Shown: positions 25,589-33,661 of the stretch, piece after piece
Layout: each line of letters starts with the position of its first letter
How positions within the stretch are numbered: position 1 is the first letter of the stretch
NCBI RefSeq assembly: GCF_029952445.1
Contig: NZ_JAQPPK010000010.1
Span: forward strand, 62,001 to 126,000
DNA: 64,000 nucleotides
Source: Paenarthrobacter nitroguajacolicus
GTDB taxonomy: Bacteria > Actinomycetota > Actinomycetes > Actinomycetales > Micrococcaceae
Direction of reading: 5' to 3'
Notes under the pieces: model-generated
What the model was told of the DNA's origin: nothing
What the model saw: only the letters and a program-made list of their open reading frames with translations
The model's database searches: none
Program-made: the position numbers and the translations under genes

Positions 25589-26605
25589 ATGGCAAACATC
25601 AAGCGCTACCCCTGGATCAGCCACTTCCTTGGCAGCCCCACAGGCTACGTCGTTCACCTGCAGAAGGGCGCTGTGAAGCACCAAGGAGTGGGCCAGGCCT
25701 TCTTCTTCCGCCCCGCCAACTCCGTGTTGAGCGAGGTTCCCGTGGATGACCAGGAGCTGCCCACCCTCTTCCACGCCATCACCCGTGACCACCAGGACGT
25801 CAGCGTCCAGGCCAATGTGACCTACCGCTTCATTGATCCGGTTGCCGTCTCCACCCGCCTCGACTTCGGACTGCAGACGGCGGGCAAGGCCCCCGCAACC
25901 GGCCGCGAGCAGGTTTCCACCATCATCGGCCAGCTGTGCCAGAGCCACGCGATCGACCAGATCGCCACCACCACGCTCGCCGAGGCCCTGGAACGCGGGG
26001 TCAGCCAGCTGCGCCTGGTTCTCACCGACGCACTGCGAGCAGATGCAAGGCTTCAGTCCACCGGCATCGAGATCCTCGGCGTACAGGTGCTCGCGGTTCG
26101 GCCCGAAGCCGATGTGGAGCGTGCCCTGCAGACTCCGGTCCGCGAACAGCTCCAAGCAGAAGCAGACCGGGCCGTCTACGAGAGGCGGGCGGTCGCCGTC
26201 GAACGCGAACGCACCATCTCCGAGAACGAAATGGCGAGCCAGATCGAACTGGCGGTTCGTCGCGAGAACCTGGTGGCACAGGAAGGCGCAAACGCCCGCC
26301 GGGCCGCAGAAGAAAAGGCAGCAGCGGGGCTGATCGAAGCCCAGGGATCCGCCGAACGCAAGGGAATCGGCGCCGCCGCGGAAGCCAACCAGATCCGCCT
26401 TGTGGGCGAAGCTGCAGCGGCCCGCGAAGCCGCCACCATGGAGGTCTACCGGGGGATGGAACAGGCCACGCTGCTGGCACTGGCCCTCAAGGACGCCGCG
26501 GGCAGCCTGCCGAACATCGGGAACTTGACCATCACCCCCGACCTCCTCAGCGGAGCACTCGCCGGGCTGTTCAAGGACACCGCCACCGCCGAAACCACCA
26601 AGTAG
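25589..26605 (+). CDS. SPFH/band-7 domain protein
   Basis: 338 aa. The SPFH (stomatin/prohibitin/flotillin) domain covers about residues 20-200 (VLSEVPVDDQELPTLFHAI..., VNVTYRF), followed by a long helical, Glu/Arg/Ala-rich C-terminal coiled coil typical of oligomeric scaffold proteins. There is no strong N-terminal membrane helix. ATG 25589 has AAAGAGG upstream. It is followed after 9 bases by the NAD-kinase-like gene, and both are divergent from the NrtR regulator. Confidence 0.8.
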   Translation: MANIKRYPWISHFLGSPTGYVVHLQKGAVKHQGVGQAFFFRPANSVLSEVPVDDQELPTLFHAITRDHQDVSVQANVTYRFIDPVAVSTRLDFGLQTAGKAPATGREQVSTIIGQLCQSHAIDQIATTTLAEALERGVSQLRLVLTDALRADARLQSTGIEILGVQVLAVRPEADVERALQTPVREQLQAEADRAVYERRAVAVERERTISENEMASQIELAVRRENLVAQEGANARRAAEEKAAAGLIEAQGSAERKGIGAAAEANQIRLVGEAAAAREAATMEVYRGMEQATLLALALKDAAGSLPNIGNLTITPDLLSGALAGLFKDTATAETTK

Positions 26606-26614
26606 GGTCGCACC

Positions 26615-27517
26615 ATGGCAACCCCGCGCATCGTCATCGTCCACCGGCGAACCGAGCTCCAGGAACTCCTGGACCGGCACGCCACCCGCGGCCAGGCAGA
26701 GTTCTTCCTCAGCACCCGTGGCCGCAGCCTCCAGGACGTGCAGGATCGGCACGATCGCCTCACTTCCGCACTCGCTGCAGTCCGGGCATCCGTTCCGTCG
26801 GATTGGCGCCAGGCCGAAGTGGAGCGGGCGGACCTCAGCCGTTTCCTGCTGACGGATGAGGACATCATCGCCGTCGTGGGGCAGGACGGACTGGTTGCGA
26901 ATGTGGCCAAATATCTGCAGGGACAGCCAGTCATTGGCATCGATCCCGAGCCCGGCGCGAACCCTGGCGTTCTGGTCCGGCATAGCCCAGCGGCCGCCGC
27001 GGCACTCCTTGCCGCCGGCGATGTTGGGCGGCTGCGCTGCCTGAACCTCACCACCGTGACGGCAACGCTCGACGACGGCCAGCAGCTTTCGGCGCTGAAC
27101 GAAGTGTTCGTCGGGCATGCCTCGCACCAGTCGGCAAAGTACACCCTCTCCGCGCCGAGTTTCACCCAGGTTGGCGGACAGACTGAGCGGCAGTCGTCGT
27201 CGGGCCTCATCGTTTCCACCGGAACAGGCGCCACAGGGTGGTGCGCTTCCATTGCGCTTGAACGGGGCGGAAGGGCCCTTCCGGCACCCACCGATCCACG
27301 ACTCGCGTGGTTTGTCCGCGAAGCCTGGCCATCCCCGGTAACGGGGGCATCGTTGACCGAAGGTGTGCTGGAGGCCGGCGAGGTGCTGCGCTTGACCGTG
27401 GCGTCCGACCAGCTCGTGGTGTTCGGCGATGGCATGGAGGACGACCGGCTGACAGCTTCATGGGGGCAGGAGATCGCGATGCAGTTGGGGCAGAGGCCGC
27501 TGCGGCTTGTTGTTTGA
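26615..27517 (+). CDS. NAD-kinase-like protein
   Basis: 300 aa. VVGQDGLVANVAKYL resembles the GGDGT nucleotide loop of NAD kinases and diacylglycerol kinases but reads GQDG; further on, PVIGIDPEPGANPGVL, LNEVFVGHAS and SSGLIVSTGTGATGW match the NAD-binding NEv/h...SDGLIVSTPTGSTAY motifs. The family role is 2'-phosphorylation of NAD; the substitutions in both motifs mean activity must be tested. Coupled to the SPFH gene; co-regulated with NAD status through NrtR is the inference. Confidence 0.72.
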   Translation: MATPRIVIVHRRTELQELLDRHATRGQAEFFLSTRGRSLQDVQDRHDRLTSALAAVRASVPSDWRQAEVERADLSRFLLTDEDIIAVVGQDGLVANVAKYLQGQPVIGIDPEPGANPGVLVRHSPAAAAALLAAGDVGRLRCLNLTTVTATLDDGQQLSALNEVFVGHASHQSAKYTLSAPSFTQVGGQTERQSSSGLIVSTGTGATGWCASIALERGGRALPAPTDPRLAWFVREAWPSPVTGASLTEGVLEAGEVLRLTVASDQLVVFGDGMEDDRLTASWGQEIAMQLGQRPLRLVV

Positions 27518-27640
27518 TGCGGGGCGCGGCTGGGGCTGAGCAGGTGCGGCCGACAGGCGGTGTAAGACCCTTGCGGCTTGCGGATACAAAGCTCCGCTAT
27601 GGTGGGCACACCTGTCCAAATTAAGACCAATGGGGGTCAC

Positions 27641-28729
27641 ATGGAATTTGCAGAACGGTTGGCCGCGCTGGCCGCCAAAGTTCGCCAGCAGCGAGGCGTA
27701 ATTGAGACAGAAGAAGCGACGAAGAATGCGTTCGTCATGCCATTTATCTCTTCGATCCTGGGCTATGACGTTTTCAACCCACTCGAGGTCGTGCCTGAGT
27801 TCACAGCAGACGTTGGCGTCAAGAAGGGCGAAAAGGTTGATTACGCCATCGTGAAGGATGGTGAGATCCAGATTCTTATCGAGTGCAAGAAGTCGATCGA
27901 ACCCGTAAAGATCGAGCACGCATCGCAACTTTTCCGCTATTTCGCAGTGACCAACGCCAGGATCGCCATTCTCACGAATGGTGAGATTTACCAGTTCTTC
28001 ACTGACCTGGATGCCCCCAATCGCATGGATGCTAAACCCTTCCTCGTGCTGGACCTGAACGACATCGACGAAACCCTGTTGCCCGAACTCCAAAAACTTT
28101 CCAAGGACGTCTTCGATCTGGATTCCATCATCAGTGCGGCAGGCGAACTGAAGTACATCGGGGAACTCAAGAGGACACTGGCGGCACAGTTCCGGGAGCC
28201 AGAAGACGAGTGGGTCAAGTTCCTGACGTCCCGTGTGTACACCGGCCCCTATACGCAGCGGGTCCGCGAACAATTCACGTCGCTGGTCGCAAAGGCCACC
28301 AAGCAGTTTCTGAATGACCAAGTCAACGAACGGCTTAAGAAGGCCCTGGGCGCCCAGGCGTACGCACCCGCAGATGATGTCTCCGCCGCCGTCGTATCCA
28401 GCAAGCCTGTAGCCGAGGCCGATCTCGCAGAAGCGGACGCCATCGAAACGACCCTTGAGGAAATCGAGGGGTACCAAATCGTGCGCGCCATTGTCTGCAG
28501 CGAAGTTAAACCTGCTCGCGTGGTTCAACGAGATGCGAAGTCGTACTTTGCGGTACTCCTTGACGACAATAACCGGAAGCCAATCGCACGGCTCCACTTC
28601 AACAGGACCCAGAAGTACCTCGGCCTCTTTAACGAAAGTAAGGAAGAGACGCGGGTTCCGATCAGCTCATTGGAAGAAATCTATGAGCACACGGAGGCCT
28701 TGCGGGCCAGCGTGAAGAGTTATCTCTAG
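27641..28729 (+). CDS. Orphan HsdR-N type restriction nuclease-like protein
   Basis: 362 aa. The first 180 residues match the type I restriction R-subunit N-terminal nuclease: an ETEEATKNAFVMPFISSILGYD lead-in, then the PD-(D/E)xK residues in KVDYAIVKDGEIQILIECKKS (Asp, then ECK). No helicase motor follows, and no methylase or specificity gene is adjacent, so it is a solitary homologue. The C-terminal half includes an unassigned helical part and a YEHTEALRASVKSYL end. Start ATG 27641 follows GGGGG. Possibly a defence or repair protein. Confidence 0.78.
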   Translation: MEFAERLAALAAKVRQQRGVIETEEATKNAFVMPFISSILGYDVFNPLEVVPEFTADVGVKKGEKVDYAIVKDGEIQILIECKKSIEPVKIEHASQLFRYFAVTNARIAILTNGEIYQFFTDLDAPNRMDAKPFLVLDLNDIDETLLPELQKLSKDVFDLDSIISAAGELKYIGELKRTLAAQFREPEDEWVKFLTSRVYTGPYTQRVREQFTSLVAKATKQFLNDQVNERLKKALGAQAYAPADDVSAAVVSSKPVAEADLAEADAIETTLEEIEGYQIVRAIVCSEVKPARVVQRDAKSYFAVLLDDNNRKPIARLHFNRTQKYLGLFNESKEETRVPISSLEEIYEHTEALRASVKSYL

Positions 28730-28734
28730 GTCAC

Positions 28735-28766
28735 CGGGTGGGAGGTGGTTGCGCACTTCCCACCCG
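28735..28766. terminator. Hairpin after the nuclease-like gene
   Basis: CGGGTGGGA (28735-28743) and TCCCACCCG (28758-28766) pair over 9 bp. Located 6 bases after the stop at 28729. No T tract follows. Confidence 0.55.
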
Positions 28767-28857
28767 ACTGGAAGGTATTTATTCCACTCGGTGTAGAGTT
28801 GGCGACTGGCCTGATGCATTTCTCGTCACGTAGTCCACCGACACCCAAGGAGCTTCC

Positions 28858-29802
28858 GTGAGCCATGCGCAGCAAGTAACGGAGCAAGCTCCGCCGCCGA
28901 GGACTGTCCATGGCAGCGCCGCCCGCGATGCCGCAGTGGCGTTGTTGATCGGAGTCCTTGCTGCAGCGCTCGGCCTCACCCCATGGTGGGTTACCGGCGC
29001 GACACTCCCCTTGCAGAATCTTTGGGCCAACCAGGTCATGCCGGATCAGATGCCGTTCTCGCTACTGCCTCTAAGCCAGTACGAAGGCATCACCCTGATC
29101 GCACTGCTGACTACTGGCGGGGCCATTGCCGGCCTAGCCATAAGGCTCTGGAACCCGGTCCACCGCGGGATCGCGAAATGGTGTGCGGTTGGTGGTGTCT
29201 TGTTCGTCCAAATCGCCGCCACGGTCCAGTCGTTCATGGTGCTCAGCAACGGTCTTGCGGGCGGCAAGCTGGCCGCTCTCTACTTCTTCGGAATGCTGGG
29301 AGGCGTGGTCCTGTCGATCATCGCCAGCATGGTGGCTGCCCTCTTGATCTCCGCGAAATCGCGGGCCACCACCGCACTGGGGGTTGGACTTGTTGCTGTC
29401 CCCGCCGCATCCTGGGCTGTCCAGTGGGCCGTCGGCCTCGCGGGGCGTAGCAACATGCCCATCGAAGTCTCGACCATCGCCCACTGGGTTCCCGCTGTCC
29501 TGGTGGGTTGCGCATTGGCTTGGTGCGGACTCAAACCCACCCGTCGCGTAGTGGTGTGGGTGCTGAACCTTGTCTTCCTGTGGGTTGTCCCTGCGGTCTT
29601 TACAGCCGTCCAGTCAGTTCTTGGAACCCGGGTGATTGCAGGCGACATCCCGGAAATGATGCTCATGGGCAGGCAGGTCCTGACCGCCGCACTGGGTCCC
29701 GACGGCGGCGCCGGCCCCACAGTGTTGTTGGCCCTGGGCGTAGGCCTGGTGGGTGTTGCCATACGGACCATCGGCGCACGGAAAGCCTCCACCCAGCCCT
29801 AA
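28858..29802 (+). CDS. Polytopic membrane protein, unknown function
   Basis: 314 aa with about seven to eight hydrophobic helices and no recognised transport motifs. The N-terminus is polar (SHAQQVTEQAPPPRTVHG), then helices from residue 20 to the end, with a Thr-rich C-terminus. GTG 28858 has AAGGAG 6 nt upstream. Stands alone, ahead of the gamma-glutamyltransferase gene. Confidence 0.7.
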   Translation: MSHAQQVTEQAPPPRTVHGSAARDAAVALLIGVLAAALGLTPWWVTGATLPLQNLWANQVMPDQMPFSLLPLSQYEGITLIALLTTGGAIAGLAIRLWNPVHRGIAKWCAVGGVLFVQIAATVQSFMVLSNGLAGGKLAALYFFGMLGGVVLSIIASMVAALLISAKSRATTALGVGLVAVPAASWAVQWAVGLAGRSNMPIEVSTIAHWVPAVLVGCALAWCGLKPTRRVVVWVLNLVFLWVVPAVFTAVQSVLGTRVIAGDIPEMMLMGRQVLTAALGPDGGAGPTVLLALGVGLVGVAIRTIGARKASTQP

Positions 29803-29911
29803 GGCAGACCCGACTGCTTCAAGAATCAACCGTTGTCCCTCGCAGAAGCCCCGGGGTAGGGTGACCGAACCGTTCGCCACATCATCGTCTGGGAAAATTC
29901 TGGGAGAGACC

Positions 29912-31768
29912 ATGACACATGTGAGACGCCAGCTGGCTGCTGTGACGGCAGCCTTCGCACTCAGCGCCACCAGCTTGGGCATAGCCAGTCCAGCCGTTGC
30001 TGATCCTCGTGAAAGCGAGAAAACAGCCACGGCCACAGGCTACGGCGGAGCCGTGAGCACGGTCGATCCTGAGGCCTCCGCAGCGGCCATCGAGGTCCTC
30101 CGGAAGGGCGGCAACGCCGCTGATGCCGCCGTGGCTGCCGCGGCAACCCTAGGGGTCACCGAACCTTACAGCGCCGGCATCGGGGGCGGTGGCTACTTCG
30201 TCTTCTACGACGCCAAGACCGGCAAGGTTGGCACGATCGACGGTAGGGAAACTGCTCCCGCGGCCATGCCGAATGATGCGTTCATCGACCCTGAAACCGG
30301 CAAGCCCTACCCCTTCACCACCGCGAACCCTGCGCTACCCACCAGCGGCGTCTCCGTTGGCGTTCCGGGCACTCCGGCCACTTGGGAGCGCGCACTGGAA
30401 CGTTGGGGGACCCTCGGCCTGGGTGAAGCCTTGAAGCCAGCCATCAAAGTGGCAACGCGCGGCTTCGTTGTGGATGAGACCTTCCGCCAGCAGACCTTGG
30501 ATAACAAAGCACGCTTCAGCAACTTCACCTCCACGAAGGACCTGTTCCTCCCCGGTGGCGACGCTCCCGCCGTCGGGAGTGTCTTCCAGAACCACGACCT
30601 CGCGGCGACCTATCGCTTGCTGGCCAAGGATGGCACGGACGCTTTTTATGGAGGCCCTCTGGCCACTGAAATCGCCAACAACGTTCAGGCTCCGCCCAAG
30701 GTCGAGAACCCGACGCTGCCGATTCCGGTTGGTTTCATGACCGCCCAGGACCTGGCGGATTACAAGGTGGTGGACCAGGATCCCACTCACATGAATTACC
30801 GCGGTTATGACGTCTACGGCATGGCCCCGTCCAGCAGCGGCGGCACCACGGTCGGCGAGGCATTGAATATCCTGGCGCCGTTCAACCTGTCTGAAATGAA
30901 GCCTACGGACGCCCTGCACCACTACTTCGAGGCCAGTTCGTTGGCCTTCGCGGATCGCGGCAAGTACGTCGGCGATCCGGCTTTCGTGAACGTTCCCACG
31001 AACGCGCTCCTGGACGAGGCGTTTGGCAAGGAACGCTCCTGCCTGATCAACCCGACGGCGGCGGCCCCGAAGCCGGTCGCCCCGGGTGACGTATCCAATT
31101 ACGACGGCGCGTGCCCCACTTCCGCGGCACCGTCCGCCAAGGACTCCGATACCGAGAACATCTCCACTACAAACCTGACTGTCGCGGACAAATGGGGAAA
31201 CGTGGTGGAGTACACGCTCACGATAGAGCAGACAGGCGGGTCTGGGATTGTTGTTCCTGGCCGTGGCTTCCTGCTGAACAACGAGTTGACCGACTTCACA
31301 GCCGTTTACGACACCGCCGACCCAAACCGTATCCAGCCGGGGAAGCGGCCGCGTTCCTCCATGTCGCCCACCATCATCCTGAAGGACGGCGACCCGTTCC
31401 TGGCCCTCGGTTCGCCGGGTGGTTCCACCATCATCACTACTGTGCTTCAGACAATCATCAACCGGGTTGATCTGGGCATGACCATCTCCGAAGCCCTCGC
31501 GGCGCCTCGCGCGGCACCCAGGAACGGCGCCACAGTGAGCTCGGAACCGGCGTTCATCGATGCCTACGGTACGGCGCTGGAATCATTGGGACACAAACTG
31601 ATGCCGGCAGGTGACGCCTTTACGTCTGCGGCCGAGATCGGGGCAGCCACCGCTATCGAATTCGGCGACGGCGGGAAGCTCACCGCCGTCTCGGAGCCAA
31701 CGCGGCGAGGAGGCGGATCGGCGATGGTGGTCTCCGACAACAGTCGGGATCATGGCAGGGGCCGATGA
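29912..31768 (+). CDS. ggt: Secreted gamma-glutamyltransferase
   Basis: 618 aa. The signal peptide (about 1-32, ending AVAD) is followed by the Ntn-hydrolase proenzyme. Large-chain signatures: GGNAADAAVAAAATLGVTEP and SAGIGGGGYFV. The catalytic Thr that starts the small chain lies in NISTTNLTVADKWGNVV, where the family has DTTH; GGSTIITTVLQTI is the small-chain oxyanion segment. It should hydrolyse or transfer the glutamyl bond of glutathione outside the cell. ATG 29912 has GGGAGAG upstream. Confidence 0.88.
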   Translation: MTHVRRQLAAVTAAFALSATSLGIASPAVADPRESEKTATATGYGGAVSTVDPEASAAAIEVLRKGGNAADAAVAAAATLGVTEPYSAGIGGGGYFVFYDAKTGKVGTIDGRETAPAAMPNDAFIDPETGKPYPFTTANPALPTSGVSVGVPGTPATWERALERWGTLGLGEALKPAIKVATRGFVVDETFRQQTLDNKARFSNFTSTKDLFLPGGDAPAVGSVFQNHDLAATYRLLAKDGTDAFYGGPLATEIANNVQAPPKVENPTLPIPVGFMTAQDLADYKVVDQDPTHMNYRGYDVYGMAPSSSGGTTVGEALNILAPFNLSEMKPTDALHHYFEASSLAFADRGKYVGDPAFVNVPTNALLDEAFGKERSCLINPTAAAPKPVAPGDVSNYDGACPTSAAPSAKDSDTENISTTNLTVADKWGNVVEYTLTIEQTGGSGIVVPGRGFLLNNELTDFTAVYDTADPNRIQPGKRPRSSMSPTIILKDGDPFLALGSPGGSTIITTVLQTIINRVDLGMTISEALAAPRAAPRNGATVSSEPAFIDAYGTALESLGHKLMPAGDAFTSAAEIGAATAIEFGDGGKLTAVSEPTRRGGGSAMVVSDNSRDHGRGR

Positions 31769-31787
31769 ACAAGTAGGCGTTCGCCGG

Positions 31788-31824
31788 CAAAGCGGACCGT
31801 GGCAACTAGCCGCGGTCCGCTTTG
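31788..31824. terminator. Bidirectional hairpin between ggt and the daptide operon
   Basis: CAAAGCGGACCG (31788-31799) and CGGTCCGCTTTG (31813-31824) pair perfectly over 12 bp with a 13-base loop. The right arm lies within the last codons of the 60-aa gene. It ends both convergent transcripts. Confidence 0.8.
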
Positions 31825-31988
31825 CGTTCCCGCATGGACCGCCAGAATGCCAGGCAGGCAGCGACAGCGCAGATGACGCCGCTGACAACCGGCCACACGG
31901 ATTCGCTGCCGCCGGACGTGAAAACGTAGACCGAATAGAAGCCCAGGATCAGTGCCAGCATCAGCCAGACGAGGAACCGTTGATTCAT
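31806..31988 (-). CDS. 60-aa two-helix membrane protein, last gene of the daptide operon
   Basis: Two hydrophobic helices (FLVWLMLALILGFYSVYVF and VWPVVSGVICAVAACLAFW) with a basic C-terminus (RSMRERKADRG). Its ATG overlaps the mpaP stop by 4 nt, so it is translated with the metalloprotease and belongs to the cluster. Small membrane proteins at the end of bacteriocin-like operons are often immunity factors; here that is a guess from position only. No homologue is recognised. Confidence 0.65.
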   Translation of the reverse strand: MNQRFLVWLMLALILGFYSVYVFTSGGSESVWPVVSGVICAVAACLAFWRSMRERKADRG

Positions 31989-33661
31989 GGTGTGTGTCCT
32001 TCACTAGGGGTTGTTGGGGTCGCGTTGCGATCCGGCAGGAGCGGGGAGGTGGTCACCGAGGTCCACAGCCACTCCACCAAACGCATTGCTTTGCTGCTTG
32101 TCACTTCGGCGCGGCCAGCTGCCGGGAGCGGCCCGCCCGTCTGGAGGTCGGCGTCGTAGGCAATGACCGTTAGGTTCACACCCGCGAGGGTGACCGGCAC
32201 TAGTGCCTCCAGGGGAGCTTTGACTTCCGACGGCGGCAGGGAGCCGAGGGTGGCCAGGCCCAGTTGCCGGTGGATCACCATGCCCTGCGTCTGGAGGGAC
32301 ACCCGATCGCCTTCGTTAGGGGCGAAGTCCGTGGAACCTTCGACCGCGACGAGGTGGACCCGACCGTCGATGACTACGTAGCCCATCACTTGCGTTGGTG
32401 TCACGGGAACAAGCCAAAGTGCACCGATGACCGCGGCCACACCAAGGATTCCCGCCAATGCACGCCGCCCCGGAGTGCTGCCGTTTCGTCCGGCTTTTCG
32501 GAAGAACCGGACAACACTTCTGATCGCCAGCACCGTCAAAAGCCCGAGCACCAAAGCAACCACCAGATACCCCGTGAAACCCAGTTGCAGGAAGACGGGA
32601 AGCAGCCGCTGGAAACCGATGACCATAAAGGCGACACCGGCGGCGAAACTTGCCGCACCGAACCACGGAAGAAGACCATGCTGTCGAGGAGCCGGACGGG
32701 TGCCAAGCAGGTGATGTCTGAGCAATTCCGCAGCCGCGTCCAGGGACTTGCGACGGAGGTGGGGAGTGTCCAGCGCGGCCATCAGAGCTACGTAGCCGTC
32801 CAATTTGATGAAAGGAAAGAGGTTGAGGACTGCCACCGCAAAGCACAGAACGCCGTACAAAAGGGTTCCGTCCTTCAACGCCGACGGCCCCAGGAATCCC
32901 TGCCCGCACAAGGCGATACTTCCGAGCGCGAGGTGGACAAGCGGGCCGGCCAAGGCCACCATCACCCGTTGCTTCCTGGATGCCAACCGCCACCCATCGG
33001 TGACGTCGCAAAAGAACGCCGGCGACAGGTAGAACAGCATGATTCCAATGCGCCGAGGCTTCCCACCGCAATAGGCCAGGGCCGCTCCATGCCCGATTTC
33101 GTGGAGCAGCGTCGAGGCGAACAGCGCCGCAGCCACGCCGAGGTAGGCCCCCAACGGCAGCGGCGTCGAGAACACCCGAACGACGTCCTGGCCTGACAAC
33201 AACAAACTGATGATTCCCCACAGCAGCACTGCAGCCGCCACAGCCAAGGACTCCCGACGCAGCAAGAACCCCACCAACGCCCGGAGGGAAGCCAGCAGTC
33301 TGGCGGGATCGAACAGCGTCAGTTGGACCGTCAACGGAGCCCGAAACTGTATCCACCCGGCCTCCGTGCGGCGAGTCCCGGCGTCGAAAATTCCGGTGGA
33401 GGCGAGCTGGTCAACGACGCCGGTGACCTCCGCAACCGTCCAGGGCGCCCCGAGCTGTTCCGCTACGCGCCGGGCATCCTTGTGCCCGTCCAGTGCCATG
33501 AGGACCGCAGCCACGTCAGGGGAAATACGCGCTTTGGGCACCCCGTTTGAGGCGACAATCCAAGGACTGCCCTCCTGCATGGGCTGGTCTACAGAAGCAA
33601 ACGGAGCCAATCGCACCGGCCACTCGGGGGCTTGGATCCCCCGCTTCCTGGTTGCCGTCAT
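31985..33661 (-). CDS. mpaP: Daptide biosynthesis intramembrane metalloprotease (MpaP-like, M50)
   Basis: 558 aa. The zinc motif HEIGH (in LLHEIGHGAALAY) sits at the end of a helix, with a second-site LDGY (in FIKLDGYVALM), as in site-2-type metalloproteases and peptide-maturation enzymes. An N-terminal domain of about 130 residues with a winged-helix-like look precedes about ten helices. MpaP is the leader-removing protease of daptide clusters. ATG 33661 overlaps the YcaO stop by 4 nt; the frame to 33835 is rejected. It should act on the modified precursors at the membrane. Confidence 0.85.
   Translation of the reverse strand: MTATRKRGIQAPEWPVRLAPFASVDQPMQEGSPWIVASNGVPKARISPDVAAVLMALDGHKDARRVAEQLGAPWTVAEVTGVVDQLASTGIFDAGTRRTEAGWIQFRAPLTVQLTLFDPARLLASLRALVGFLLRRESLAVAAAVLLWGIISLLLSGQDVVRVFSTPLPLGAYLGVAAALFASTLLHEIGHGAALAYCGGKPRRIGIMLFYLSPAFFCDVTDGWRLASRKQRVMVALAGPLVHLALGSIALCGQGFLGPSALKDGTLLYGVLCFAVAVLNLFPFIKLDGYVALMAALDTPHLRRKSLDAAAELLRHHLLGTRPAPRQHGLLPWFGAASFAAGVAFMVIGFQRLLPVFLQLGFTGYLVVALVLGLLTVLAIRSVVRFFRKAGRNGSTPGRRALAGILGVAAVIGALWLVPVTPTQVMGYVVIDGRVHLVAVEGSTDFAPNEGDRVSLQTQGMVIHRQLGLATLGSLPPSEVKAPLEALVPVTLAGVNLTVIAYDADLQTGGPLPAAGRAEVTSSKAMRLVEWLWTSVTTSPLLPDRNATPTTPSEGHTP

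Noticed and set aside
25535..27127. 530-aa minus-strand frame over the SPFH and NAD-kinase-like genes
   Set aside because: No family pattern and no start signal; the plus strand has intact motifs.
27458..28597. 379-aa minus-strand frame over the nuclease-like gene
   Set aside because: Lacks a ribosome site and any domain; it runs opposite the PD-(D/E)xK gene.
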